Shown here piece by piece: positions 56,501 through 64,000 of a stretch of DNA of 64,000 nucleotides; the first letter of the stretch is position 1; the number at the start of each line of letters is the position of its first letter. The position numbers and the translations under genes were made by a program. A model generated the notes under the pieces. It searched no databases. It was not told the origin of the DNA and saw nothing but the letters and a program-made list of their open reading frames with translations. The stretch spans positions 147,247-211,246 of the forward strand of contig PDSJ01000011.1 in NCBI GenBank assembly GCA_002748425.1. The letters run 5' to 3'. The stretch comes from a candidate division KSB3 bacterium (GTDB taxonomy: Bacteria; Moduliflexota; Moduliflexia; Moduliflexales; Moduliflexaceae).

Positions 56501-57789
56501 AAATGAATAATCACCGGATTATCTACGGTGAGCGGAGAACCTGCTTCCGGCTCTTGGATAATTTGAAAAGAATCATAAGGATTTCTTACTATGATCTTTT
56601 GATAAATCGGCTGACACTTGCCTGTGCCGCTGATGCTGCTAATCGACATGGTCACGTCTTCTATATCAGAGGCATGTGGACTATCTACCTTATGATTCCA
56701 GATCAAATACCATTCGTAAATATTCTGCGCATTAGGTCCGACGAAACTGTATGGGCTCCAGGAACGTTGATGTACGGCCTGCACCGCCTGAATTGCTGCT
56801 GCCTCAGATGTTGCGGCTGCTATCATTCTGTTTGCCGTTGATATACCATGTTCCAGCGAGACTTTTGTTGCAATTGTCTTGCCATCAACGCTGCCTCTGG
56901 GAATCCGAAGTGTCAGGGTTAACTCCTCAGAAAAACCATCACTGAAATCATTCAGATTCCATATAATCTCTCCACTAGTTGCGCTCATAGCAGGTGTGAT
57001 CGGTTTCTCGCCCTCCGGTCCTAGGGAAGCGGAAACAAATTCTAACGGTTTATAGATCTTGACCCCACTGCCGTAGTCCATTTCAGCGTCTTCTGCCAGC
57101 CCGTCGTCAATATCCGGCGTGTGCAGCCCGTTAATATCATCCAAGGAGACCCGCACGATTGGATTATGAGTAATTGCCCCATTTGAGGACACATGAATCG
57201 CAAAGGTCACCGTATCGCCGGCTTTTGGCGGGTTTGTTGCCGGACTTATCTGAATTTCGGTGACACCGCTGGATTTTCCATAGACTCCCCAGGATTCCAG
57301 GCTTGAACCGGCCTGGGCAGCGATCCATTTCAAGCGAATGGCATTGGTTTGAATCGCGCTGAGGTCTAAAACCGCTTCACCATCAGAGAAGTCTCCAGAT
57401 GATACAAGCGTATTTCCAGCACAATCCTGAATTTCGACACGATCACTCTGCCCGAAATCGGAAGCTGAGAAGATGGCAGATGACCAGCCCTGAAAGGCTC
57501 CGCCTTCAGGCTGCGGCAATTGAATACATTCCGATACAGCCTCAGCATTCGTGGTTTCAGCAACAAGTTTTCCATCAAACACGGATATATTGACGTTTGC
57601 TTCAGGATTCAGCCCAGTTTCATCCTCGAATTGATCCAGATAGGAGTAGGCATCGTTAAAAGGTTTGGCAAGTGCCTCAGGTTGTCCTGATATTATCAGG
57701 ACGAGGCATGTCATCAATGCCAGGAATATGTTGAAAAAAAAGTATTCCTTCTGGTATGATCTAGTTCTTGTGACGATGAATTGTCTCAT
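53563..57789 (-). CDS. Giant PEP-CTERM surface protein with DUF11-type repeats
   Basis: A 1408-residue exported protein. Signal sequence FFFNIFLALMTCLVLIISG; mature region begins near ALAKPFNDAYS. The long middle is Cys-, Trp- and Pro-containing beta-type sequence without a domain I can name. From about residue 930 come repeats of the DUF11 kind (GDDLTYTLKMTNSGNAPNDG, YVKWTLRVSNSSGSTARKIS, GDFITYTITAINSFEQSVEM). The C-terminus is a textbook PEP-CTERM sorting signal: VPEPSTLLFIGTGVFGLSIL then RKKRRGRK. It should be processed by an exosortase and go to the cell surface or extracellular matrix. No exosortase is in the window. AGGAGGAGG precedes the ATG. The promoter overlaps a palindrome (see 57924-57960). 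Confidence 0.92.
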   Translation of the reverse strand: MRQFIVTRTRSYQKEYFFFNIFLALMTCLVLIISGQPEALAKPFNDAYSYLDQFEDETGLNPEANVNISVFDGKLVAETTNAEAVSECIQLPQPEGGAFQGWSSAIFSASDFGQSDRVEIQDCAGNTLVSSGDFSDGEAVLDLSAIQTNAIRLKWIAAQAGSSLESWGVYGKSSGVTEIQISPATNPPKAGDTVTFAIHVSSNGAITHNPIVRVSLDDINGLHTPDIDDGLAEDAEMDYGSGVKIYKPLEFVSASLGPEGEKPITPAMSATSGEIIWNLNDFSDGFSEELTLTLRIPRGSVDGKTIATKVSLEHGISTANRMIAAATSEAAAIQAVQAVHQRSWSPYSFVGPNAQNIYEWYLIWNHKVDSPHASDIEDVTMSISSISGTGKCQPIYQKIIVRNPYDSFQIIQEPEAGSPLTVDNPVIIHFDRADFHNERTGAAVYYSIPADCPAGNKIVTQSDIDGTNPQWSDHSEWEHQTPLPGASVCRSGANTTMRTASGRLYNTYERWPAWDEFHIHNGSIKAGEYFITESPRGVHGYRTQVSTIEKSYVLIDIPPETTFHGVRDFETPYGSWLSHLYKDCSGTAPGPKDGDFDHEDPTNSGWFPVDIAWEGAPFTDAPDNLNERAVVTPGCRLLGVKEIDNPAWVGPDYGNWDPFFIWRICDGQYDCQEPPNGTKMSLVGGRIYTYSADWEEGTRDCGSYAGWPLYKENVSWPKVYSWAEESQVAAGKVAHVILSPENQNLASMYPEGHWGFNLYEVRQYVDLTALSGEIVSQGFNIPQPDQNIMGEVCHLEEIVFHLPDAQACLEAASPDDPSCMAFWEIPSACQPPNGWGHRLEGIRNHNEYIEMYRLRLNLPILKTTPANTMLNVKAEIRSRNLLQPGADNAVSTERWASSNYTSVTQVKALEVPGLDADLTAPVSKNIGDDLTYTLKMTNSGNAPNDGIYGILQLPKQGINGSEFTPDYGQVYLDRSAGDMLVEYTTESACFTHPNAANWTPLALQATTRIGYQAESIAAIASDAACVRIRRHPSSSKPFNPGDSLLSAYDLKIPDESNLEGKWLYSRALSGADPLFGAETEVAPVETVSVRTLVGSEVVVTLEKSAEIDPSRAGYVKWTLRVSNSSGSTARKISLVDKLPDELIYQGLAGNLAEGWTCLNASCAVSGTNADGSGGTLGFMIESLTSDDGNPGSGSDEGVISFWTQVKDNLPDGAVIENHAWANPESGTGAEAKAQVTTAQIDAVKTQTAVDRFSQNSIMDVFAGDFITYTITAINSFEQSVEMMIHDALNSYVDYVAGTLSVNGATVSDGFVSDGLLEYRHAEPIASGESLTLSFDVQVDQDVSDGWVIENIATVTAYPLAGSGFIPKQTNETYAKVKVAVPEPSTLLFIGTGVFGLSILLRKKRRGRK

Positions 57790-58210
57790 AATGACCTCCT
57801 CCTGTGAAGAAACTCAACGTTGCAATAACGCAGCAAAACGCTTTAACAGTCTTTCGGCAGAGAATAATCAGCACGACAGAACAATCTTTTTGCGAATTGT
57901 AAGGTCTGAATGACATCAGAACTCTTCATGTTAACGAATAACGTTACTCATAACATGAAGAAATTATTAATTAATGTCAAGAAAAATTACTATGTTTGAC
58001 TGCTTTTTCTCGGGCAGACTTTTCTCCCTGGACACTCAAATTGTCCTCCTGTTTTCACAGGGACACGTTGAGCATGTCATCGCCGGAATCAGGGTCTAAT
58101 GATGTCATTAATGATCATACTCCCAGCATGTCCAGATTGAAACACAGTATGTCAGGGGTGACTTTGCGGCGAGTCCTGCTCATAACGCCCGATTTCTTCT
58201 GCAAGAGGCG
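57790..58210. other. Intergenic region upstream of the PEP-CTERM gene
   Basis: 421 bases. Holds the strong ribosome site and the operator-like palindrome for the PEP-CTERM gene. The part from about 58140 to 58210 may still carry decayed URO-D-family sequence in a shifted frame (MEPWKLELLTPLAEEIGRYE). Confidence 0.5.
57924..57960. promoter_or_regulatory. Operator-like palindrome in the PEP-CTERM promoter
   Basis: Perfect 10-bp inverted repeat CTTCATGTTA (57924-57933) and TAACATGAAG (57951-57960), spacer 17. On the minus strand a TTGACA (57975-57980) places its -10 (CATGTT, 57952-57957) inside the right arm. A dimeric regulator bound here would cover the core promoter. Confidence 0.6.
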
Positions 58211-58744
58211 TCAACAGTTCCAGTTTCCACGGCTCCATTTTGGGCGGAACAGAGCAGAAGGGGGAATGTCACTCAAGTGTCCTCTGAGTGATTTTTCAGG
58301 CGGAAACGGCGTGTGATAAATGCCCCAGGTATAGCCTGTCAGTCCATCGAAGCAATCAAGATGATCTGCTTCGATCTTTGTGAAATCAGCACGAAGCAGA
58401 TCCGAAGCGTCGGCCATTCGATGCTGGGGATTATCATCCCAGGGAATCAGGGTAGGTTCGCCACTCTTCCAGCACAACAGCTCTCCCTCCTGGGTGTCCG
58501 TCATCGATTCAAGATCGTCGAGGAGTGTTTCCGGACGTCCCGGAAGATTCACAAGAATCCCATCAAAGCGATACTGCTGCTGCAACATGACTAAGGCTTC
58601 AGCAAAGCCCTCGCTGCTGAACCAGATCTTATGAGGAGGCATTCCGCAGTTCAAAAAAATAATGACCAAGCGCCAATTGGCACATCACGGGCACTCGATC
58701 CGCGGTCTTATGCTGCATCGCCAGCGCAATGCGCTCGCGCCCAT
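58211..58744 (-). pseudogene. Uroporphyrinogen decarboxylase-family protein, frameshifted and truncated
   Basis: The N-terminus MNGRERIALAMQHKTADRVP (ATG at 58744) is typical of URO-D-family methyltransferase-like proteins. The frame stops at 58629-58631. The continuation (NCGMPPHKIWFSSEGFAEAL, QQYRFDGILVNLPGR) lies in another frame that joins at a run of seven T (58653-58659 on the minus strand): with six T the two parts read GHYFLNCGMPP without a break. A second frame change near 58245 leads to MEPWKLELLTPLAEEIG. Only about 175-195 residues can be recovered against about 340 for the family. It is the last gene of the sugar-transport cluster. Confidence 0.7.
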
Positions 58745-58833
58745 TCACGATCGTTTGCTCTCGGGATCGGAAGAGCAGTAATCAACCAGCCCGCAGCCGG
58801 ATGATCATCTGCAATCCGATTCACAATTACGAA

Positions 58834-59667
58834 TTAGCCCTTGACAGCCCCACCAGCCAATCCTTCCACCAGATGTCTCTCAATCATCATGAACAGCAGA
58901 ATAACAGGAATGAGCGCCAGTAAGGCGGCCGCCATGAGATATTGCCATGAGACTGTCCAACGCCCGACAAAATTATACAGTCCAAGCGTAAGCGGACGCT
59001 TTTCCGTGACATTAATGAAGGTCAGCGCAAACATAAATTCATTCCAGGCGGCAATAAACGTGTAAATCACGACCGTCACCACTCCCGGTATTGCGATAGG
59101 CAGCGTGATACGCGTCATGCTCTGGAACCTGGAACATCCATCAATCAAGGCCGCCTCTTCAATTTCTTTGGGAATAGTGCTGAAATAGCCGTTCATCATC
59201 CAGGTTGCAAACGCCAGGGTAAACACAGCGTTGACAATAATCAACGAGGAAAGCGTGTTAATCAGGTGCAGTGCGCCAATCACTTTAAACAATGAGATGA
59301 TGACGATAATAGGCGAAAACATCTGCACGACCAGCAGCATGAACAGCAGGGCTTTACGGCCCCGAAAACGTAGCCTGGCAAAGGCGTAGGCCGCCGGAAC
59401 GCAGAGAGCTGTACATAAGATGGTTGAGCCTGTGGCGACAATAATACTATTTATAAAATATTGAGCCATCGGGTACTTTTCCCAAATATGCTGAAAATTC
59501 TCCCAGGCCAAGCGTTGTGGAATCCAGCTCGGAGGATTCGCATAGACACCTTCCAAGTCCTTAAACGCTGTCGACAGGGCGACAAAAAATGGGAACAGCA
59601 AGACAAGCACAATCACCGTAATTGAGGCATAAATAAACAGAGTAAATCGAAGACTCCTCTTTCTCAT
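58834..59667 (-). CDS. Sugar ABC transporter permease, MalG type
   Basis: 277-residue inner-membrane permease of the carbohydrate uptake (CUT1) family, six helices. FFVALSTAFKDLEGVYANPP, the EAA loop (EIEEAALIDGCSRFQSMTRI) and the C-terminal HLVEGLAGGAVKG are diagnostic. The start overlaps the MalF-type gene by four bases. The ATP-binding subunit is not encoded here and is probably a shared MsmK/UgpC-type protein elsewhere. Confidence 0.95.
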   Translation of the reverse strand: MRKRSLRFTLFIYASITVIVLVLLFPFFVALSTAFKDLEGVYANPPSWIPQRLAWENFQHIWEKYPMAQYFINSIIVATGSTILCTALCVPAAYAFARLRFRGRKALLFMLLVVQMFSPIIVIISLFKVIGALHLINTLSSLIIVNAVFTLAFATWMMNGYFSTIPKEIEEAALIDGCSRFQSMTRITLPIAIPGVVTVVIYTFIAAWNEFMFALTFINVTEKRPLTLGLYNFVGRWTVSWQYLMAAALLALIPVILLFMMIERHLVEGLAGGAVKG

Positions 59668-60581
59668 AATTCCTCACTCCTGAAATAGAAACGGGCATAT
59701 ACCAGACTCACCGTCAGCAGGATTGCAAACGTGATGACGGCCATTGCCGCCGCTGGTCCGAACTTGAGAAACTGAAAACTATATTTGTAAATAAATGTAA
59801 TCAGAATATCGGTTTTATTTACTGGCCCGCCCTTTGTCAGGATATAAATGACGTTGAAATCATTAAATGTCCATAATGATGATAAGAGTGTGGCAACAAG
59901 CAAGACATTTCGCAACATCGGCAGCGTAATGTTCAAAAAGCTGGTGACTGGTGAGGCCCCGTCGACTTCCGCTGATTCGTAAATACCTTTTGGAATAGAT
60001 TGTAAGCCTGCCAGAATGACCATCGCCATAAAGGGGATACCGATCCAGATATCAACATACAGATTCGCGAAAAATGCTGAACGGGGATACGCCAGCCACA
60101 ATGGGGGATTGTCCCACAATCCGGTTGCCTTTAACGTATGGTTTAATAAGCCGAACTCACTTTGAAAGGTCCACTGCCAGAGCATCGCGCTAATCGGGAC
60201 CGATGATGCCCAAGGAATGATAACCAGTGTGCGATAGAGCTTCCGCCCGGTAAACTGCACATTGAGCAGCAGCGCGATCACTAAACCTGCGAGTGTCTTC
60301 GAAGTCACGGCAATCACTGTCCAGAGAATTGAGCGAAATGTGACTTCCCAGAAGGTTTTATTACTAAACAGCGTCTTAAAATTTCCCAGCCCGATGAAGT
60401 TCATGACTTGCCCGAGTTTATTGGTTCTGAAAAATGCCATCAGAAACACATACAGAATCGGATAAAACATGAACAGCAAGAGAACAGCAAGAGCCGGGAA
60501 CAGCAGCATATAAGCCAGTTTTGATTCAGTTGTCCACCACGCAGTTTTCTGTGGAATGATTTTTGCTGATGGTGATTCCAT
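59664..60581 (-). CDS. Sugar ABC transporter permease, MalF type
   Basis: 305 residues from the ATG at 60581, which has AGGAAA upstream; the longer frame to 60689 is less likely. CUT1 permease with six helices: YMLLFPALAVLLLFMFYPIL, WTVIAVTSKTLAGLVIALLL, the EAA loop (GIYESAEVDGASPVTSFLNI) and TKGGPVNKTDILITFIYKY. Partner of the MalG-type permease. Confidence 0.95.
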   Translation of the reverse strand: MESPSAKIIPQKTAWWTTESKLAYMLLFPALAVLLLFMFYPILYVFLMAFFRTNKLGQVMNFIGLGNFKTLFSNKTFWEVTFRSILWTVIAVTSKTLAGLVIALLLNVQFTGRKLYRTLVIIPWASSVPISAMLWQWTFQSEFGLLNHTLKATGLWDNPPLWLAYPRSAFFANLYVDIWIGIPFMAMVILAGLQSIPKGIYESAEVDGASPVTSFLNITLPMLRNVLLVATLLSSLWTFNDFNVIYILTKGGPVNKTDILITFIYKYSFQFLKFGPAAAMAVITFAILLTVSLVYARFYFRSEEL

Positions 60582-60650
60582 AATATTTTTCCTGTATCGA
60601 CGATTTTTCCTCCCCACAGCGAGGCCGATCTGAGTCTTTCCGCAACTATG

Positions 60651-60680
60651 TGGAGGCCGCTGCTCATCAGGCAGCCTCCA
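60651..60680 (-). other. Intercistronic hairpin after the binding-protein gene
   Basis: TGGAGGC/GCCTCCA arms (60651-60657, 60674-60680) with an inner TGC/GCA pairing. Such a stem between a binding protein and its permeases often stabilises the upstream mRNA or reduces read-through. Confidence 0.5.
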
Positions 60681-60724
60681 CAAGTCCAACAGTCGCGTCC
60701 CCGCAGGAGAAAGGGGCTATTTAC

Positions 60725-61948
60725 TTACATACCACGCAATGCATCAATTTCAGCGGCAGCGTCATCCAACGCGGTTTTGGCATCTTTCTCTCCGAGAAGG
60801 ACAAGAGAAACAGCATTCCAGATCACTTCGGTACATTCCGGCCATTCCGCGACCAACGGCCATGGTTTAGAGCCTTCCATGGATTGAACCATGACCTGTG
60901 AAACAGGATTCTGGAAATGCGGATCATCGGCAAGCGATTTCGTCACAGGCGGGAATCCGGTCAGTTTATCAAACTCTAAACGCCATTTATCCTGGTAGAA
61001 AAAATCCAGGAATTTCCCGGCTTCAGCTTTATTTTCTGAGGTGTTAAACATCACGATGGTATCGGTAATAAACAACGGTACTCTCGATTTTCCTTCAAAA
61101 TACGGAATCACGGCCGGCGCCCATTTGAAATCAACACCGCGCTTATCAAGGAGCGCTCCGGTGAAACCACCACTCATAAACATCCCTAATTTGCCTGACA
61201 CAAAAATATTCTGAACTTCCGCCCGTTCGTCGCCCAGAAATGACGGCTGGGTCACTTTTTCAGTATTTGCCAGCGCGTTCATGAATTCCAGCGCTTTAAC
61301 GCCGGCTTCGCTGTTCACGGTACATTTTCCAAATTTTCCTTCAGGTGTCATTTCAAAAAATTCACCGCCGTTACCATAGAAATAGTAGACGAAATCCGTT
61401 AGTTCAGCATGCACTTTGCCAGCCAAGCCAACCCCGTACATATCCGGCGGGTTGTTAATCTTCTTTGCCATTGCCAGGACTTCTTCGAATGTTTCAGGCG
61501 CCTTGTCCATTAAGTCTGAACGATAGAACATAATACGCGGACCAATGGCCACCGGTAAGCCGTACAACTGATTGTTCAACTTTCCTTCCATAATGGATTC
61601 GGGGATATTTCCCAGCACTTCTGCACTCACATATTTCTCGATCGGCTCGACGACTCCCATTTCCATAAACTCGATCAGCCAGCGTGTTCCGATGACTGAC
61701 AAATCCGGCGCCTGACCAGCGCCGAGTGCCGCGATCAGCTTGTCATGCAATTGATTCCATGGAGATGAAACGATGTTCAGCTCGATATCTGGATACGCTT
61801 TTTCAAAGGCAGCTTCCAATGACTGAGCAAATTCAGGCGTTAAACCGTCATATTCCGCCCAGAACACTGAGACTTCGGCTTTGGCAAAAGCCATTGAACT
61901 CATACTCAAACACAGAATAAGTGCAACAACAACACTCACGTTCTTCAT
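60725..61948 (-). CDS. Sugar ABC transporter substrate-binding protein
   Basis: 407-residue periplasmic binding protein (family 1, MalE/UgpB type). Signal peptide VVVALILCLSMSSMAFA, then VSVFWAEYDGLTPEFAQSLE, ALGAGQAPDLSVIGTRWLIE, LNNQLYGLPVAIGPRIMFYR and GKLGMFMSGGFTGALLDKRG. Substrate cannot be told. GGGAGA seven bases before the ATG. A possible promoter is TTGTAA-N17-TAAATT on the minus strand (61988-62016). First gene of the transporter cluster. Confidence 0.95.
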   Translation of the reverse strand: MKNVSVVVALILCLSMSSMAFAKAEVSVFWAEYDGLTPEFAQSLEAAFEKAYPDIELNIVSSPWNQLHDKLIAALGAGQAPDLSVIGTRWLIEFMEMGVVEPIEKYVSAEVLGNIPESIMEGKLNNQLYGLPVAIGPRIMFYRSDLMDKAPETFEEVLAMAKKINNPPDMYGVGLAGKVHAELTDFVYYFYGNGGEFFEMTPEGKFGKCTVNSEAGVKALEFMNALANTEKVTQPSFLGDERAEVQNIFVSGKLGMFMSGGFTGALLDKRGVDFKWAPAVIPYFEGKSRVPLFITDTIVMFNTSENKAEAGKFLDFFYQDKWRLEFDKLTGFPPVTKSLADDPHFQNPVSQVMVQSMEGSKPWPLVAEWPECTEVIWNAVSLVLLGEKDAKTALDDAAAEIDALRGM

Positions 61949-62756
61949 AATTCAGTCTCCCTTATCACGATTCTTGATTTGTTCTTAAATTTAAACAGAC
62001 AGCGATGCAATTACAACCCTCTTCACAAGTCCTCCAGGCATCACCTCACTCATACAGACCTTAAAGCCCCCGGGTCGACGCACAATGTCATCACCCCTGA
62101 GCACTTTCAGTCCCCTTAATGTTCTTCTGACGATGTTCGCTTCTGTCCTTTTGCCTCTGTCAGCATTAAAGATTCAGATACAGATCTGACAACGTCATCA
62201 CATCCGACCTCTGTACAATGCACTTCATGACACAATCCAGGCAGACATGATAAAAATGAATTCAATTCTAAAACAGGCGTCGATCGCGCAGTTATGATTC
62301 ACATGTGGGGGGAGAGTGAACAAAGAACAGAAGCTGGAATCTCATACGCTACCTGGGAGTTACTGCGCTGCAAACGCTCAGGATCAGGTCTGCTGCATAC
62401 TCTGTTTGCCGGGCATCCTCTGAATATACTTCATAGCCTTAGGGCCAGGCTCACCCTCGTCAACCTTCCTCAATTCCCAAAAAATATCGTAGCCACACCA
62501 GTTCGCACTGTCAAGAAAAAAAACATGACTTTTTGCTGTCACACTGCGAAATGTGAAATTTATTCCATCACTCATGAAAGCAGCTCTTCCTGGGAAGTTT
62601 GGGAACAGTTATCTGCCGAGAAACATCAAACCTTCTTGTCCACACAGCAGTCGATCCTCATCACTGAGAAAGGGATTCTCGTGCAGGCAAGCTGCATCCT
62701 TTAACGTGTTAGGTTTTATATGCTGGTAAAAAAGCTTAGTTTAGTTAAAAATTTTA

Positions 62757-62785
62757 TTGACAACTGATCTATTGAATCATATTAA
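62757..62785 (+). promoter_or_regulatory. Sigma-70-type promoter of sodN
   Basis: TTGACA (62757-62762), 17-base spacer, TATTAA (62780-62785); start near 62792, about 74 bases before sodN. Confidence 0.75.
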
Positions 62786-62802
62786 TACTTTTTACAAAGT
62801 AG

Positions 62803-62816
62803 ATTGTATTTGCAAT
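62803..62816. promoter_or_regulatory. Imperfect palindrome downstream of the sodN promoter
   Basis: ATTGTA-TT-TGCAAT, one mismatch, about 11 bases after the predicted transcript start. A possible repressor site; it loosely recalls TTGCAA half-sites of nickel regulators. Confidence 0.3.
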
Positions 62817-62865
62817 ACCATAAAAATTCAACATCTATAAGCAGGAAATAAGGAGGGACCTATTA

Positions 62866-63312
62866 ATGAGAACTGATGATCTGTTAATCGCACACGCCCA
62901 TTGTGATGGACCTTGTGGTATTTATGACCCGGCTTCAGCCAGAATCGCAGCGGAAGCAGTACTTTCCATGACCAAAAAACTGCTGGCTCTCACCCCACCC
63001 CCAACGACAGATCAGGAGGCGTTTACACAATATCTGAACACCTTTTCCAGATATGTTGCAATCAAGGAGGAGCAGGCCCATTTAGCCAAGACCGAATTGC
63101 TGGTCCTGTGGACCGACTATTTCAAACCCGTGCATCTTGAAAAATATTCCGACCTGCATGACACCTTCTGGCAGGCAGCCAAACTCTGCTCGGCGGTCAA
63201 GGTCAGCGTGAGCCTGGAAGCAGCTGAAAAGTTAATGGCCGCCGTTGAAAAAATCCATACCATTTTCTGGGAAACAAAAAACAGAGAAGTCGCCTGGGTC
63301 ACGGCAGGTTAG
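62866..63312 (+). CDS. sodN: Nickel superoxide dismutase
   Basis: Ni-dependent SOD converting superoxide to peroxide and oxygen. After an 11-residue leader (MRTDDLLIAHA) the nickel hook begins HCDGPCGIYDP, matching the family HCDGPCGVYDP: His12, Cys13 and Cys17 become His1, Cys2 and Cys6 of the mature enzyme. The rest is the four-helix bundle (ARIAAEAVLSMTKKLLAL, RYVAIKEEQAHLAKTELLVL, WTDYFKP). AGGAGG precedes the ATG. Maturation needs removal of the leader by the protease encoded next door. Confidence 0.97.
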   Translation: MRTDDLLIAHAHCDGPCGIYDPASARIAAEAVLSMTKKLLALTPPPTTDQEAFTQYLNTFSRYVAIKEEQAHLAKTELLVLWTDYFKPVHLEKYSDLHDTFWQAAKLCSAVKVSVSLEAAEKLMAAVEKIHTIFWETKNREVAWVTAG

Positions 63313-63338
63313 AACCGATACAGCACTTTCAGTTTCAG

Positions 63339-63680
63339 ATGCCACAACACGAGACTTTTCATGTGCGGGTGAGTGGTGACTCCATGTCTCCACTGTACGT
63401 AGATGGGGATATACTTGAAGCTGATCCATGCGCATACGAATATATCGACCCTCGGGCTGGCGACAGCGTGCTTGTCGAGCACCCGTATATAGACGATTAT
63501 CTGCTTGTAAAAAAGATACACACAGTAACGTCCGACAAGATATCCATTCGCGGTGTGAATGAAGATTTCAGTACGGACAGTGCCTGTTTCGGTATGCTGT
63601 CAAAGACTAAAATCAGAGCTAAGATCGTAGCAAAAATAGATCGTTCTCAAATGTCGACAGAGAGTGCCGATTGTAGCTGA
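63339..63680 (+). CDS. sodX: SodX-type nickel-SOD maturation protease
   Basis: A 113-residue S24/S26-like peptidase without membrane anchor. The nucleophile is Ser15 in VSGDSMSPLY and the general base Lys58 or Lys59 in DYLLVKKIH; GVNEDFSTDS near residue 75 matches the family. It lies 27 bases after sodN, the standard arrangement, and should cut the SodN leader before His12 to expose the nickel-binding amine. Confidence 0.92.
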   Translation: MPQHETFHVRVSGDSMSPLYVDGDILEADPCAYEYIDPRAGDSVLVEHPYIDDYLLVKKIHTVTSDKISIRGVNEDFSTDSACFGMLSKTKIRAKIVAKIDRSQMSTESADCS

Positions 63681-63697
63681 TCCTGATCTTTACTCGA

Positions 63698-63764
63698 GCA
63701 CCTTATTACAAACAGGAGAGTATTTATGCGTATATCACGAAATATAATTTTTGAATGTAGATAG
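63698..63764 (+). repeat. Truncated duplicate of the next gene's 5' region
   Basis: From CACCTTAT through the ribosome site AACAGGAG to a 12-codon frame (63726-63764: MRISRNIIFECR) this segment matches 63817-63871, the leader and first codons of the binding-protein gene (MRFVRNMVLLLL). The copies are 119 bases apart. Confidence 0.65.
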
Positions 63765-63844
63765 AAGGCTCCAGATGTATAGGGGCCTAAAGTTAATCAA
63801 CTGGGTGTTCGCTCCGAACACCTTATCATAACAGGAGGTTCTGT

Positions 63845-64000
63845 ATGCGTTTCGTACGAAATATGGTTCTTTTACTGCTTACCCTGGCGGTAATGTTGCC
63901 CGTTGCGGCCCTTGCCGATCAAGAAGTCAACCTGCTCTCAACCCGTCAGGAGTTTCTCTTACGTCCCTTCCTCGATGTGTTTGAAGCGGAGACCGGTATC
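63845..64000 (+). CDS. Iron(III)-type ABC binding protein (3' truncated)
   Basis: Only 52 codons are visible. Signal peptide MRFVRNMVLLLLTLAVMLPV cleaved near ALA-DQ, then EVNLLSTRQEFLLRPFLDVF and EAETGI, which is the N-terminal pattern of FutA/AfuA-type ferric iron binding proteins. AGGAGG precedes the ATG. The gene continues past the window. Confidence 0.8.
   Translation, partial: MRFVRNMVLLLLTLAVMLPVAALADQEVNLLSTRQEFLLRPFLDVFEAETGI

Larger units (their letters stand above)
61949..62865. other. 917-base interval without a clear gene
   Basis: No convincing gene. A plus-strand frame of 136 codons (62294-62704) lacks a ribosome site and has an unlikely composition. A minus-strand stretch ending at 62384 (ELRKVDEGEPGPKAMKYIQR) looks protein-like and might be the tail of a lost gene. 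The right end holds the sodN promoter. Confidence 0.5.

Noticed and set aside
62294..62704. 136-codon plus-strand reading frame
   Set aside because: No ribosome site, no family resemblance, odd Ser/Cys-rich composition; treated as non-coding.
1..64000. CRISPR arrays, insertion sequences, prophage genes
   Set aside because: I saw no regularly spaced repeats, transposase frames or phage structural genes on either strand.

Overview
The window reads as a chromosomal segment of an uncultivated, probably anaerobic Gram-negative bacterium. The diderm signs are an OmpA/MotB-type protein, a PEP-CTERM surface protein and dTDP-sugar genes. The anaerobic sign is an [FeFe]-hydrogenase at the left edge. 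Gene content (many TPR proteins, NtrC-type regulator, CarD, PspA, Ni-SOD, PEP-CTERM) would suit a deep-branching phylum such as Modulibacteria (KSB3) or a deltaproteobacterium-like lineage. That placement is inference; no rRNA is present.

Layout. 1-1.5 kb: 3' end of an HndD-like hydrogenase gene. 1.8-4.3 kb: a small membrane protein behind a clear sigma-54 promoter, preceded on the same strand by an NtrC-type activator. 4.4-4.8 kb: decayed remnant of an ABC-class ATPase gene. 4.8-7.4 kb: Cys-cluster protein, tRNA-Gly, TPR and coiled-coil proteins. 7.7-9.6 kb: dnaK. 9.7-15.4 kb: an unrecognised three-gene set (membrane protein, MotB-like protein with internal repeats, TPR/HEAT protein). 15.4-32.5 kb, all minus strand: VanZ-like protein, yggT, proC, YfgM-like protein, ispF-ispD-PIN/TRAM-carD, ymdB-rny, a gene-free interval rich in hairpins, then the translation block thrS-infC-rpmI-rplT-pheS-pheT. 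Two identical tRNA-Val genes precede thrS.

33-35.2 kb: YbjN-like gene, pspA, map. 35.3-37.5 kb: a large protein of unknown function. 37.5-40.5 kb: an FMN riboswitch with terminator controls a fused ABC ATPase-permease and an NMT1-type binding protein, most likely a riboflavin importer. 40.6-43.8 kb: a CbbQ/CbbO (NorQ/NorD)-like pair, both frameshifted near the C-terminus. 43.9-48.1 kb: nucleotide-sugar genes (rfbB, rfbD, two Rmd/GMD-like paralogues) led by a 52-residue membrane peptide. 48.2-53.4 kb: rmuC, YkvA-like protein, amidase, GerMN protein, rph.

53.6-57.8 kb: a 1408-residue PEP-CTERM protein with an operator-like palindrome in its promoter. 58.2-61.9 kb: a sugar ABC transporter followed by a frameshifted URO-D-family gene. 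62.9-64 kb: nickel superoxide dismutase with its maturation protease, then the start of an iron-type binding protein whose 5' region is duplicated.

The main functional themes are envelope and exopolysaccharide construction, RNA decay and translation, flavin, sugar and iron uptake, and defence against superoxide. Several genes are broken by frameshifts. Some of these could be assembly errors; the ABC-class ATPase remnant looks like true decay.
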